Assembly (NCBI RefSeq): GCF_002887735.1 | Contig: NZ_PKQP01000001.1 | Span: 620,001-684,000, forward strand | From: Stenotrophomonas bentonitica | GTDB lineage: Bacteria; Pseudomonadota; Gammaproteobacteria; Xanthomonadales; Xanthomonadaceae | Direction: 5' to 3' | DNA length: 64,000 bases | Shown: in pieces, positions 1 through 8,949 of the stretch | Layout of the letters: each line of letters opens with the position of its first letter | Position numbering within the stretch: position 1 is the first letter of the stretch | Translations under genes and position numbers: made by a program | The notes under the pieces: generated by a model | What the model saw: only the letters and a program-made list of their open reading frames with translations | What the model was told of the DNA's origin: nothing | The model's database searches: none

Positions 1-138
1 CCAGGAAAACGACGGCAGCGTGACGCCACGGTGCTGCAACGAGGCATACCGTTCCACGAAAGCGGTGCCGACCGTGCCGGTGCCGAGCAGCGCCAGTTTC
101 CGGTTGGCAACCAGCGGCAGATTCAGCACCGCGCTCAT
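1..138 (-). CDS. hom: homoserine dehydrogenase, N-terminal fragment (cut by window start)
   Basis: Only the first 46 codons lie in the window. They begin at an ATG that overlaps the metB stop codon (ATGA), so the gene is translationally coupled to metB and is the third gene of a metX-metB-hom operon. The visible protein starts with a short leader and then a Rossmann-type nucleotide-binding turn (LALLGTGTVGTAFVERY), as expected for the NAD(P)H-binding end of homoserine dehydrogenase. That enzyme reduces aspartate semialdehyde to homoserine, the substrate acylated by the first gene of the operon. The call rests on this motif plus gene order. The catalytic and ACT-type parts lie outside the window, so a bifunctional form cannot be excluded. 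Confidence 0.75.
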   Translation of the reverse strand, partial: MSAVLNLPLVANRKLALLGTGTVGTAFVERYASLQHRGVTLPSFSW

Positions 139-1379
139 GCATCCACCTGTTTACGGCGCTGCACGTCGCGGTGCTGATCGATCACGACCTGGGCGCGTTC
201 CAGCCCGGCCTGCAGATCGGCCACCAGGTCTTCCGGCGATTCAATGCCGACCGACAGGCGCAGCAGCCCTTCGCTGATGCCGGCATGCGCGCGCGCTTCC
301 GGGGTCATCGCTGCATGGGTCATGGTCGCCGGGTGCGCGACCAGGCTCTCGACGCCGCCCAGCGATTCGGCCAGGGTGAAACAGCGCAGGCCATCGACGA
401 AGGCGCGCACCGCCGCGTGCGGATCATCGCCCGGGCACGAGGCCAGTTCGAAGGACAGCATCGCACCGAAGCCGCTCTGCTGGCGCGCCGCGATGGCATG
501 GCCGGGATGATCGGCCAGGCCGGGGTAGTACACGCTGGCCACCGCATCGCTGGCGGTGAGCAGATCGACCACGGCCACCGTGTTTTCCTGGTGCGCGCGC
601 AGCCGTGCACCGAGCGTGCGCAGGCCACGCAGGGTCAGGAACGCATCGAACGGCGAGCCGGTCAGGCCCAGTGCGTTGGCCCACCACACCAGCTGCTCGT
701 GCACCGCCGGATCGCGCGCGACCACCGCGCCGCCGACCACATCGCTGTGCCCGTTGATGTACTTGGTGGTGGAGTGCAGCACCAGGTCGGCACCGAAGCT
801 GATCGGCTGCTGCAGCGCCGGCGACAGGAAGGTGTTGTCGACGACGACCTTGGCACCGGCCTTGTGCGCGGCGTCGATGACGAAGCGCAGATCGGTGATG
901 CGCAGCAGCGGGTTGGACGGGGTTTCGATCAGCACCAGCGTCGGCGACTGCGCCAGCGCATCGGCCAGCGAACGCGGATCGGTCAGGTCGGCGGTGATCA
1001 GGCCGAAATGGCCCTTCTTCGCCAGCGCGTTGAACAGGCGCCAGCTGCCGCCGTACGCATCATGCGGCACCACCAGGGTATCGCCGGGCTGCAGCAGCGC
1101 ATTGAGCACCAGGTTGATCGCGCCCATGCCGGTGGACGTGATCACGCCACCGGCGCCCCCCTCCAGCTCGGCCAGCGCTTCACCCAGCAGATCACGGGTG
1201 GGGTTGCCGCTGCGCGTGTAGTCGTACTGGCGCTTGTTGCCGAAGCCATCGAAGCTGAAGTTCGAGGACAGCACGATCGGCGGGGTCACCGCGCCATGGG
1301 CGGTGTCACGGTCGATGCCGGCACGCACGGCGGCGGTGACACGGCTACAGGACGGCTCGGTACCAGCGGAACGGCTCAT
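135..1379 (-). CDS. metB: cystathionine gamma-synthase / O-succinylhomoserine (thiol)-lyase
   Basis: A PLP-dependent Cys/Met-metabolism enzyme of 414 aa, the usual length for the family plus about 20 residues at the N-terminus. The Schiff-base lysine is in the motif LHSTTKYINGHSDVVGG near residue 215. The substrate-phosphate region YTRSGNPTR and the later SLGGVESL motif are intact. It should condense an O-acylhomoserine with cysteine to give cystathionine in the cytoplasm. The start ATG overlaps the metX stop (ATGA), and its own stop overlaps the hom start, so the three genes form one tightly coupled operon under the SAM riboswitch. Sequence alone does not separate cystathionine gamma-synthase from a direct sulfhydrylase. 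Confidence 0.88.
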   Translation of the reverse strand: MSRSAGTEPSCSRVTAAVRAGIDRDTAHGAVTPPIVLSSNFSFDGFGNKRQYDYTRSGNPTRDLLGEALAELEGGAGGVITSTGMGAINLVLNALLQPGDTLVVPHDAYGGSWRLFNALAKKGHFGLITADLTDPRSLADALAQSPTLVLIETPSNPLLRITDLRFVIDAAHKAGAKVVVDNTFLSPALQQPISFGADLVLHSTTKYINGHSDVVGGAVVARDPAVHEQLVWWANALGLTGSPFDAFLTLRGLRTLGARLRAHQENTVAVVDLLTASDAVASVYYPGLADHPGHAIAARQQSGFGAMLSFELASCPGDDPHAAVRAFVDGLRCFTLAESLGGVESLVAHPATMTHAAMTPEARAHAGISEGLLRLSVGIESPEDLVADLQAGLERAQVVIDQHRDVQRRKQVDA

Positions 1380-2407
1380 GCGGTTTCTCCGGGGGATCGA
1401 AAAGCGGTGGCGAGGATCGCGTCGATGCGATCGGTTTCTTTCAGGAAGGCGTCGTGGCCATACGGCGAGCGCAGCACGCGCAGGCTGCCGCGCGGGCCCA
1501 GCCCTTCCACCAGACCGACGCAGTCGGCCAGCGGGACCAGGCGATCGCCTTCCACGGCAACCACGACGGTCGGCACCTGGATGGCGGCCGGGTCGATGCG
1601 GTGCAGGTCGATCGATTCGGACAGGCGCAGGTAGGCATCGACCGGGGTACGGGCGACGTACTGCGCACCGGCGGCATCCAGATAGTCTTCAGCGGCGACG
1701 CGCACGCGGCCATTGACCACTTCCGGCGCGGCGTCGAAGCGTTCGCCGAATTCTTCCGGCGTGCGGTAGCTGAGCATGGCGAACTGGCGCGCCAGCGACA
1801 GCCCGTGGCTTTCGGCGCACTGCAGCTGGCCCAGCGCGACCGCGCGACGCTGCAGCGCGCGCCAGGCGGCGGCATACGGATGCGGGCGGTGCGCGCCGCT
1901 CACCGCGATCAGCTTCTGCAGGCGCTGGCGGTGACGGAGCGCGAACTGCTGGCCAACCAGCGCCCCGTAGGAGTAACCGACGAAGCACTGCAGGCGAACG
2001 ATGCCGAGATGATCGAGCAGCAGGGCCAGCGCGTCGGCCTGGTCGGCGGTATCGATCGGCAGGTCCAGCGCGCCGTCGGCACCAATGAAATCGAACGCCA
2101 GGATGCGCAGCGAGGCAGGATCCAGCGCGCGGCCCGGGGCCACCAAGCCTTCGGCCCAGCCCTTTTCCGGGAATTCGGCATTGGCCGCCACGTGGCGGTG
2201 GGCGGAGATGCCACCGGCCAGCACCACCACCGGCACCTCGGCGCGGCCCACGATTTCGTAGCGCAGTCGCACCGGCCGCGGTCCACCGTGACGCATCGAC
2301 AGCACCGCCGCGATATCGCCGCGCACGGCGTTCAGCCCGGCGTCGACGGGGACGCTGAGCGGGGCGAAAGTTTCGGTGGCAGCAGGGGCGGCGGTGGCGA
2401 AGCTCAT
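1376..2407 (-). CDS. metX: MetX-like homoserine (or serine) O-acyltransferase
   Basis: A 343-aa alpha/beta-hydrolase-fold acyltransferase, first gene of the met operon. The start is set at the ATG at 2407, which gives MSFATAAPAA; in-frame coding continues upstream, but that stretch is occupied by the riboswitch. The nucleophile elbow reads VGYSYGALVGQQ rather than the GGSMGGMQ-like elbow usual in classical MetX. A late Asp (EGDRLVP) and His (SPYGHDAF) complete the expected triad. It is somewhat shorter than typical MetX. Operon position, riboswitch control and the downstream metB favour acylation of homoserine for methionine synthesis. From family knowledge, MetX-type enzymes of Xanthomonadales can use succinyl-CoA, and relatives that acylate serine are known, so acyl donor and acceptor are not settled. 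Confidence 0.82.
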   Translation of the reverse strand: MSFATAAPAATETFAPLSVPVDAGLNAVRGDIAAVLSMRHGGPRPVRLRYEIVGRAEVPVVVLAGGISAHRHVAANAEFPEKGWAEGLVAPGRALDPASLRILAFDFIGADGALDLPIDTADQADALALLLDHLGIVRLQCFVGYSYGALVGQQFALRHRQRLQKLIAVSGAHRPHPYAAAWRALQRRAVALGQLQCAESHGLSLARQFAMLSYRTPEEFGERFDAAPEVVNGRVRVAAEDYLDAAGAQYVARTPVDAYLRLSESIDLHRIDPAAIQVPTVVVAVEGDRLVPLADCVGLVEGLGPRGSLRVLRSPYGHDAFLKETDRIDAILATAFRSPGETA

Positions 2408-2487
2408 GGCGGTATCCAAAGGAGGAAAACGGCCATCGAGCTTTCGCGGAGCTCGCGTTCGAAGCGCACGCACGGTGCACGGTTCGA

Positions 2488-2605
2488 ACCATCTTTCGGA
2501 AGACACCAACGGTCTCCGCAGGATTTGGCACCTACGCAGGGTCGCTTTCGCGTCTGCGGGCTGCCCCGGCTTCAAAGGGCCTGTCCCTCTGCCGGTCTCG
2601 ATGGT
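2488..2605 (-). promoter_or_regulatory. SAM-I (S-box) riboswitch upstream of metX
   Basis: On the minus strand the leader holds the conserved S-box core. GGCAGAGGGACAGGCCC is followed by a TTTGAAGCC/GGCAGCC segment, then GGTGCCAAATCCTGC, and at the 3' end GAAAGATG. A closing P1 helix pairs ACCATC (2605-2600) with GATGGT (2493-2488). The aptamer is about 118 nt and ends roughly 80 nt before the metX ATG. Between them a CGAGCT/AGCTCG hairpin (2455-2437) is followed after seven bases by a short T run, so it could be a weak terminator. Alternatively, control could be at translation initiation. SAM binding should lower expression of metX-metB-hom. Confidence 0.9.
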
Positions 2606-2611
2606 GCAGCC

Positions 2612-2640
2612 ACGATGCCAGCGCTTTTGGCTGATGTCAA
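2612..2640 (-). promoter_or_regulatory. candidate promoter of the metX operon
   Basis: A perfect -35 hexamer TTGACA (2640-2635) is followed after 17 bp by CATCGT (2617-2612), a poor -10 box. A start about seven bases downstream would fall at position 2605, exactly where the P1 helix of the riboswitch begins. The position is persuasive, but the weak -10 keeps this tentative. Confidence 0.4.
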
Positions 2641-2724
2641 TCCCTTCATCGGCATGAAGAGATATATATTCCAGATCATCATCAGTCACGCATACTCCAA
2701 CTCCCCTGCTTACCGGCGAATGCC

Positions 2725-3627
2725 TTGCGCTGCCTGCGTCTGCCCGTACTGACCGTGTTGATCCTGCCGGCGCTGAACGCCTGGGCCGGGCCGGGCGCGA
2801 ACTGGCGGGACGGCTGGCGGATCGACCGTCCAACGGCGGCCACCTCCGTCCAACCGGCCGGTGAGGCAGGTGCGCCGGCCTTGGCGGTGCTGACCCTGGA
2901 GGGGGAAGGCGACCGTTGGCAGGCACGCGTCGACAACCGCCTGGCGGGGCCGGTCCAGGTGGCACTGGCGTCCTCACCCGGTGCCCCCGCCCTGCCCGGG
3001 CTCCCCCTGCAGACCGTGGTGGCCGGTTCGGCTAGCGTCGTGGTGGTCCACGTGCAGCCGCCGGCCGGCACGACGACGATCCGGCTGGCGCTGACCGCCG
3101 TTCCCGGCGATCCCACCGCCCGCCCGCAGGACGTGGCCTACCAACTGCCGTTTGACGCCGCCCGCATCAAAGTCAGCCAGGCGCCGCAGGGCCGTTTCAG
3201 CCACGGCGACGCGGAAAACCGCGACGCCATCGACTTCGCGCTGCCCGAGGGCACGGCCGTGCTTGCGGCGCGGGCGGGAACCGTCATGCAGGTCCAGGCC
3301 GGTTTCCAGGGCAATGGGCAGGACCGCGACCACGATCTGGGCCGGGCCAACCTGGTGCGGGTGCTGCACGAGGACGGCAGCATGGCCGTGTACGCCCACC
3401 TGCAGCACAACGGCGCGCTGGTCCGCCAGGGCCAGCAGGTCCAGGCCGGGCAGCGCATCGGCCTCTCGGGCAACACCGGCTTCAGCGCCGCGCCGCACCT
3501 GCACTTCGCGGTCCAGGTCAATGCGGGGATGCGGCTGCGCTCGATTCCCGCCCGGATTGTCAGCCCGCAGGGCGAGCTGCACTTCGCCCGCACCGCCGAT
3601 GAGACCGGGGCGTCCGCCCTGCCCTGA
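2725..3627 (+). CDS. secreted M23-family peptidase (LytM domain)
   Basis: A 300-aa protein with a signal peptide (hydrophobic LPVLTVLILPALNAWA, cleavage expected near residue 22). A poorly conserved beta-rich middle is followed by a C-terminal M23/LytM zinc-peptidase domain. The zinc ligands are visible in the HGDAENRDAIDF segment (His and Asp, residues about 160-172), and the catalytic HLHF motif near residue 261 sits in NTGFSAAPHLHFAVQ. Such enzymes act in the periplasm as cell-wall endopeptidases or as activators of amidases. The start chosen is a TTG at 2725, because no in-frame ATG precedes the signal peptide. The gene is divergent from metX. The physiological substrate is unknown. Confidence 0.82.
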   Translation: MRCLRLPVLTVLILPALNAWAGPGANWRDGWRIDRPTAATSVQPAGEAGAPALAVLTLEGEGDRWQARVDNRLAGPVQVALASSPGAPALPGLPLQTVVAGSASVVVVHVQPPAGTTTIRLALTAVPGDPTARPQDVAYQLPFDAARIKVSQAPQGRFSHGDAENRDAIDFALPEGTAVLAARAGTVMQVQAGFQGNGQDRDHDLGRANLVRVLHEDGSMAVYAHLQHNGALVRQGQQVQAGQRIGLSGNTGFSAAPHLHFAVQVNAGMRLRSIPARIVSPQGELHFARTADETGASALP

Positions 3628-3702
3628 CCCCGGCCACGCCCGCCCCCGCTATACTGGGCGGCTCATCTCCATGAAAAGCGCCCCGGGCGGGCGCGTCACG
3701 CC

Positions 3703-5307
<1,605 letters not shown>

Positions 5308-5334
5308 TCGCGCGACCGCGCTGCCGGCTGAACA

Positions 5335-5390
5335 GGCGCGCGTGCATGCGCGCGCCATCGCGGCGATGATAGGGGGGAGCGGGCTCCCCC
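5335..5390 (+). terminator. tandem GC-rich hairpins after prfC
   Basis: Two strong inverted repeats lie in the 106-bp gap after prfC. The first is GGCGCGCG-6-CGCGCGCC (5335-5356). The second is GGGGGAGC-2-GCTCCCCC (5373-5390). Neither has a T tract, so they are weak candidates for intrinsic terminators and may be RNA-processing or Rho-pausing structures. The second ends only 23 bp before the next ATG, so it lies in the leader of that gene if transcription reads through. Confidence 0.4.
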
Positions 5391-5413
5391 TCCCCGCATC
5401 TCCCATCATCGCC

Positions 5414-6046
5414 ATGACCTCTGTCGTTTCCGTTCGAGAAGAAATCGCCAGCGCCCTGACCCACGGGCTTGGCGCCGTCGCTGCACTGGCCGGTAGTGCG
5501 GTGCTGATCACCCTGGCCGCCATCTATGGCGACGGCTGGCAGTTGGCCAGTGCGATCGTGTTCGGGGTGGCATTGCTGCTGTTGTACACAGCCTCGACGC
5601 TCTACCACGCGATCCAGCATCCGATCGCGAAGGGCCGGCTGAAGGTGTTCGATCACTGTGCGATCTACCTGCTGATCGCCGGCACGTATACGCCGTTCAC
5701 GCTGATTGGCCTGCGCGGCCCCTGGGGCTGGGGAATGTTCACCGCGATCTGGGCGCTGGCGCTGTTCGGGGTGGTCTTCAAGTTGTTCTATACGGGCCGG
5801 TTCAAGCTGCTGTCGACGATCATCTATATCGCGATGGGCTGGATGGTGATGGTGGCGATCAAGCCGATGTGGAACTCGTTGGATGCGTGGACGCTGGGAT
5901 GGCTGTTGGCCGGCGGCGTGTTCTATACGTTGGGGACGGTGTTCTATCACCGGGAGTCGGTGCCGTATTCGCATGCGATCTGGCATCTGTTCGTGATCGG
6001 CGGGAGTGTGTGCCACTTCGTTGCGGTGACGGCGCAGATTCTCTGA
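5414..6046 (+). CDS. hemolysin III / PAQR-family membrane protein
   Basis: A 210-aa integral membrane protein with about seven hydrophobic helices. It carries the PAQR/HlyIII signature residues: an early EEIASALTHGLG stretch, SxxYHA-like TASTLYHAIQH, DHCAIYLLIAGTYTPF, and a C-terminal SHAIWHLFVIGGSVCHF with the conserved histidines. The family is called hemolysin III for historical reasons. Bacterial members are linked to membrane-lipid homeostasis (TrhA), and a hemolytic role should not be assumed. The ATG at 5414 gives the family-typical N-terminus. No clear Shine-Dalgarno precedes it. Confidence 0.9.
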   Translation: MTSVVSVREEIASALTHGLGAVAALAGSAVLITLAAIYGDGWQLASAIVFGVALLLLYTASTLYHAIQHPIAKGRLKVFDHCAIYLLIAGTYTPFTLIGLRGPWGWGMFTAIWALALFGVVFKLFYTGRFKLLSTIIYIAMGWMVMVAIKPMWNSLDAWTLGWLLAGGVFYTLGTVFYHRESVPYSHAIWHLFVIGGSVCHFVAVTAQIL

Positions 6047-6090
6047 GTGCTGTTTTCTGCCAGGCAAGTGCGACGGCACCCGGACCAGCG

Positions 6091-6259
6091 AGAGCGCTAG
6101 CACTAGGACTAGCAACGGCAACAGCAACGGCAAGAGCAAGACCAAGAGCGACTCGGGCGTCAGGAATGCGCCAGGCGGGGTCGGCACGGGTGGGTCGGCG
6201 GGACACGCCGTGAATCCGTCCCTGGAGGCTCATGTCGCGCCATCCATGGCGCTCATGGT
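6091..6259. repeat. non-coding interval with hexamer-rich tract and palindrome, probable dispersed repeat
   Basis: The 425-bp gap between the PAQR gene and the AsmA gene holds no convincing gene. At about 6112-6150 there is a six-base periodicity (GCAACG, GCAAGA variants). It is followed by a GC-rich block and a perfect palindrome, GCGCCAT-2-ATGGCGC (6237-6252). Read on the minus strand, one frame gives MSLQGRIHGVSRRPTR then alternating Ala/Val/Leu. I recall similar short hypothetical proteins annotated repeatedly in Xanthomonadaceae genomes, which suggests an interspersed element rather than a real protein. The remainder (6260-6471) shows nothing clear. Confidence 0.45.
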
Positions 6260-6471
6260 CCCGCCAACCCACCCGCACCGCCCCGCTCACCCTTGGCCGG
6301 TGGCCTGAGAAGGTCAGAATCCTGGTTGGACCGGATGCCAAGCATGGCCGACGCACCGCGCTTGGAGCAGTCATCGACAACGGCGGCGCCGACGGTCGAC
6401 ACGCCTCACCCTGACAGTACCCTTACCAATGCTTCGCGTTGCCTGCACGATGCAAGGGCAACCATGGGGAT

Positions 6472-8454
6472 GTGAATACAGTCCCCTCCCCTGCTCCGTC
6501 CGATGCCGCTTCTCGTTCCCGCTGGCGCTGGCGCCTTCCCGGTAAGCGTGGGCAGCGGTGGTTGGCGATTCTGGTGTTTCTGTTCGCGGCACTGTTGATC
6601 CTGATCGCGTTATGGGACTGGAACTGGTTCAAGGGGCCGGTGGAACGGGCGGTGCAGGCCAAGACCGGCCGGGAGTTCCATATCAATGGGGATCTGGATG
6701 TCGATCTGGGCCGGGTGACGACGGTGCGAGGCGATGGGCTGACGTTCGCGAATGCGGCCTGGGCCAAGCAGCCGCAGATGGCGACGGCGGATCGGGCGGA
6801 GATCGATCTGCGGGTATGGCCCTTGCTGAGCGGGCAGGTGCGGATTCCGGAGATCCGCTTGACGCGACCGGATCTGCTGCTGGAAACCGCGCCGGAGAAG
6901 AATCAGCCGGGCAACTGGGATTTCCTGGGCCCGAGCGACGGTGACCCGCCGGTGCTGCAACGGTTGCTGATCGAGGATGGGCGCCTGCAGTTCCAGGACA
7001 CGGCCGGCAGGACGGATGTGCTGGTCTCGCTCAACAGCGGCAAGCCGCGGGACAAGGACAGTGGTCCGCCATTGCTGGTCAAGGGCAAGGGACGCTGGCA
7101 GGGCAATCCGTTCTCGCTGAATGGCAATACCGAGTCGCCGCTGGAGCTGACCAATACGGGGCATCCGTTCCGCATCCATCTGGATGGGCGCGCGGGGAAC
7201 ACGCATGCGATCGCCAGCGGCACGCTCACCAATCCCTTCCAGCTGCGGGTATTCGATCTGGAGCTGATGCTGAGCGGGCAGGACATGGAGGATCTGTTCC
7301 CGCTGATCGGCGTGGCAATGCCGTCCACGCCGCCGTACAAGCTCAAGGGCCGCTTGAAGCGCAACAACGCGGTCTGGCGCTATGAGTCGTTCACCGGCAC
7401 CGCCGGCGACAGCGACCTGGGCGGGACCGCGCAGATCGATGTCAGTGGCGAGCGCCCATTCCTGACCGCGGATCTGGTCTCCAAGCGGCTGGACTTCGAC
7501 GATCTGGCCGGCTTCATCGGGGCACCGCCGAAGACCGGTGCCGGCGAGTCGGCCAATGCCGACCAGAAGGCCAAGGCGGCCGCGCTGGCGGCCAGTGCCA
7601 AGGTGTTGCCGGACACGCCGTACAACCTGTCCAAGCTGCGTGCGATGGACGCCGACGTGCGCTGGAAGGCGCAGCGCATCAATTCGCCGACGCTGCCGCT
7701 GGATGACATGGATGCCCACCTCAAGCTCAATGACGGGCTGCTGCGGCTGGAGCCGTTGAACTTCGGCGTGGCCGGCGGCGACATCCGCAGTACGATCCGC
7801 ATGGATGCGCGCAAGCAGGCGATCTCCACGCAGTTGCAGGCCACCATCCGCAAGGTGCAGCTGGGCAAGCTGTTCCCTGATGCGAAGCTGGCCGAACAAG
7901 CCTCCGGCGGCATCAGTGGCGACGTCAAACTGACCGGCCAGGGCAACTCCGTCGCGGCGATGCTGGGCAGCTCCGATGGCACCGTGGCGGTCGGGATCGG
8001 CCGCGGCCATGTCGGCAATCTGATCATGGAACTGGCCGGCCTGGATGTCGCCGAATCACTGAAGTTCCTGTTCACCGGCGACAAGCAGATTCCGCTGCGC
8101 TGCGCGTGGGGCGACTTCGGTGTCGACAACGGCGTGATGCAGTCGCGCTCGCTGGCCTTCGATACCACCGATACGTTGATCCTCGGCGAAGGCAAGGTCG
8201 ATCTGAAACAGGAGCAGCTGGACCTGCTGCTGCGCCCGCGCCCGAAGGACATGAGCATCCTGGCGCTGCGCTCGCCGCTGCGCATCGGCGGCACCTTCAA
8301 GGATCCCTCGTTCCGCCCGGACTTCAAGGCGCTGGGCATCCGCGGGGCGATCGCGCTGGCGCTGGGCAGCATCGCCCCGCCCGCCGCGCTGCTGGCCACC
8401 ATCGAGACCGGCCCGGGCGAGGACAGCAACTGCGGCGGCCGTTACGCCAAGTAA
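6472..8454 (+). CDS. AsmA-family inner-membrane/periplasmic protein
   Basis: About 660 aa. After a Ser/Pro/Arg-rich cytoplasmic tip comes one transmembrane helix (WLAILVFLFAALLILIAL), then an AsmA N-terminal segment starting at WFKGPVERAVQAKTGREF. The long beta-rich periplasmic body ends with an AsmA_2-type C-terminal domain, containing QASGGISGDVKLTGQGNS and LKFLFTGDKQIPLRCAWGDF. AsmA-like proteins are thought to bridge the periplasm and affect lipid or outer-membrane assembly. The start is uncertain: GTG at 6472 gives MNTVPSPAPSD, and a TTG at 6439 would add 11 residues. It is convergent with the next gene across a strong hairpin. Confidence 0.85.
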   Translation: MNTVPSPAPSDAASRSRWRWRLPGKRGQRWLAILVFLFAALLILIALWDWNWFKGPVERAVQAKTGREFHINGDLDVDLGRVTTVRGDGLTFANAAWAKQPQMATADRAEIDLRVWPLLSGQVRIPEIRLTRPDLLLETAPEKNQPGNWDFLGPSDGDPPVLQRLLIEDGRLQFQDTAGRTDVLVSLNSGKPRDKDSGPPLLVKGKGRWQGNPFSLNGNTESPLELTNTGHPFRIHLDGRAGNTHAIASGTLTNPFQLRVFDLELMLSGQDMEDLFPLIGVAMPSTPPYKLKGRLKRNNAVWRYESFTGTAGDSDLGGTAQIDVSGERPFLTADLVSKRLDFDDLAGFIGAPPKTGAGESANADQKAKAAALAASAKVLPDTPYNLSKLRAMDADVRWKAQRINSPTLPLDDMDAHLKLNDGLLRLEPLNFGVAGGDIRSTIRMDARKQAISTQLQATIRKVQLGKLFPDAKLAEQASGGISGDVKLTGQGNSVAAMLGSSDGTVAVGIGRGHVGNLIMELAGLDVAESLKFLFTGDKQIPLRCAWGDFGVDNGVMQSRSLAFDTTDTLILGEGKVDLKQEQLDLLLRPRPKDMSILALRSPLRIGGTFKDPSFRPDFKALGIRGAIALALGSIAPPAALLATIETGPGEDSNCGGRYAK

Positions 8455-8468
8455 GCGCGGGGCCATCC

Positions 8469-8499
8469 GGGCAGGGACCGACGCTGCGTCGGCCTGCCC
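8469..8499. terminator. bidirectional hairpin between convergent genes
   Basis: An extended inverted repeat lies between the AsmA gene and the CBS gene. Outer arms GGGCAGG/CCTGCCC enclose inner arms CCGACG/CGTCGG with a three-base loop. There is no T tract, so termination is inferred from position between convergent stops. Confidence 0.5.
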
Positions 8500-8517
8500 C
8501 GCCGCGCGCGGCCACGC

Positions 8518-8949
8518 TCAACCGGCAACGATGTACTGCTGCAGTTGATCCAGTTTCTGCGCCTGCTCGTCGATGACCGCCTTGACCAGATCACCGATCG
8601 AGATCACCCCGAGCACACCCGTGCCATCGACCACCGGAAGGTGGCGGATGCGGTAATCGGTCACCAGCTGCAGGCAGTGCTCGACCTGCTCGCCAGGGGC
8701 GACGGTCACCACCTTGGGGGTCATGATCTCGCGGACTTCGGTCGTCCGGGACGAGCGTTCGTGCAGCACGATCTTGCGTGCGTAGTCGCGCTCGGAAAGG
8801 ATGCCGACCAGTTGCCGGCCCTCCATCACCAGCACCGCGCCGATGCCCTTCTGGGCCATCAACCGGATGGCGTCGATCACCGCCGAGCTCGGGGTGACGG
8901 CGAATACCTCAGGGGACTTGCCTTCCAACAGCTGCCGTACCGTGGTCAT
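8518..8949 (-). CDS. two-CBS-domain protein
   Basis: A 143-aa soluble protein made almost entirely of a CBS pair. The first CBS covers roughly residues 8-62 (DAIRLMAQKGIGAVLVM, VGILSERDYARKI). The second covers roughly 75-130 (VREIMTPKVVTVAPGEQVEHCLQLV, IRHLPVVDGTGVLGVIS, GDLVKAVI). Such stand-alone pairs bind adenine nucleotides and act as energy or stress sensors; the partner is unknown. The ATG at 8949 is preceded by GGAGAG at a good distance and gives the family-typical start. It lies 41 bp inside the 3' end of the upstream glycosyltransferase gene, so the two are probably co-transcribed. Confidence 0.88.
   Translation of the reverse strand: MTTVRQLLEGKSPEVFAVTPSSAVIDAIRLMAQKGIGAVLVMEGRQLVGILSERDYARKIVLHERSSRTTEVREIMTPKVVTVAPGEQVEHCLQLVTDYRIRHLPVVDGTGVLGVISIGDLVKAVIDEQAQKLDQLQQYIVAG

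Noticed and set aside
5414..6046. Treating the hemolysin-III homologue as a virulence toxin
   Set aside because: The PAQR fold and conserved histidines point to a membrane-homeostasis family. Hemolysis is not supported by sequence.
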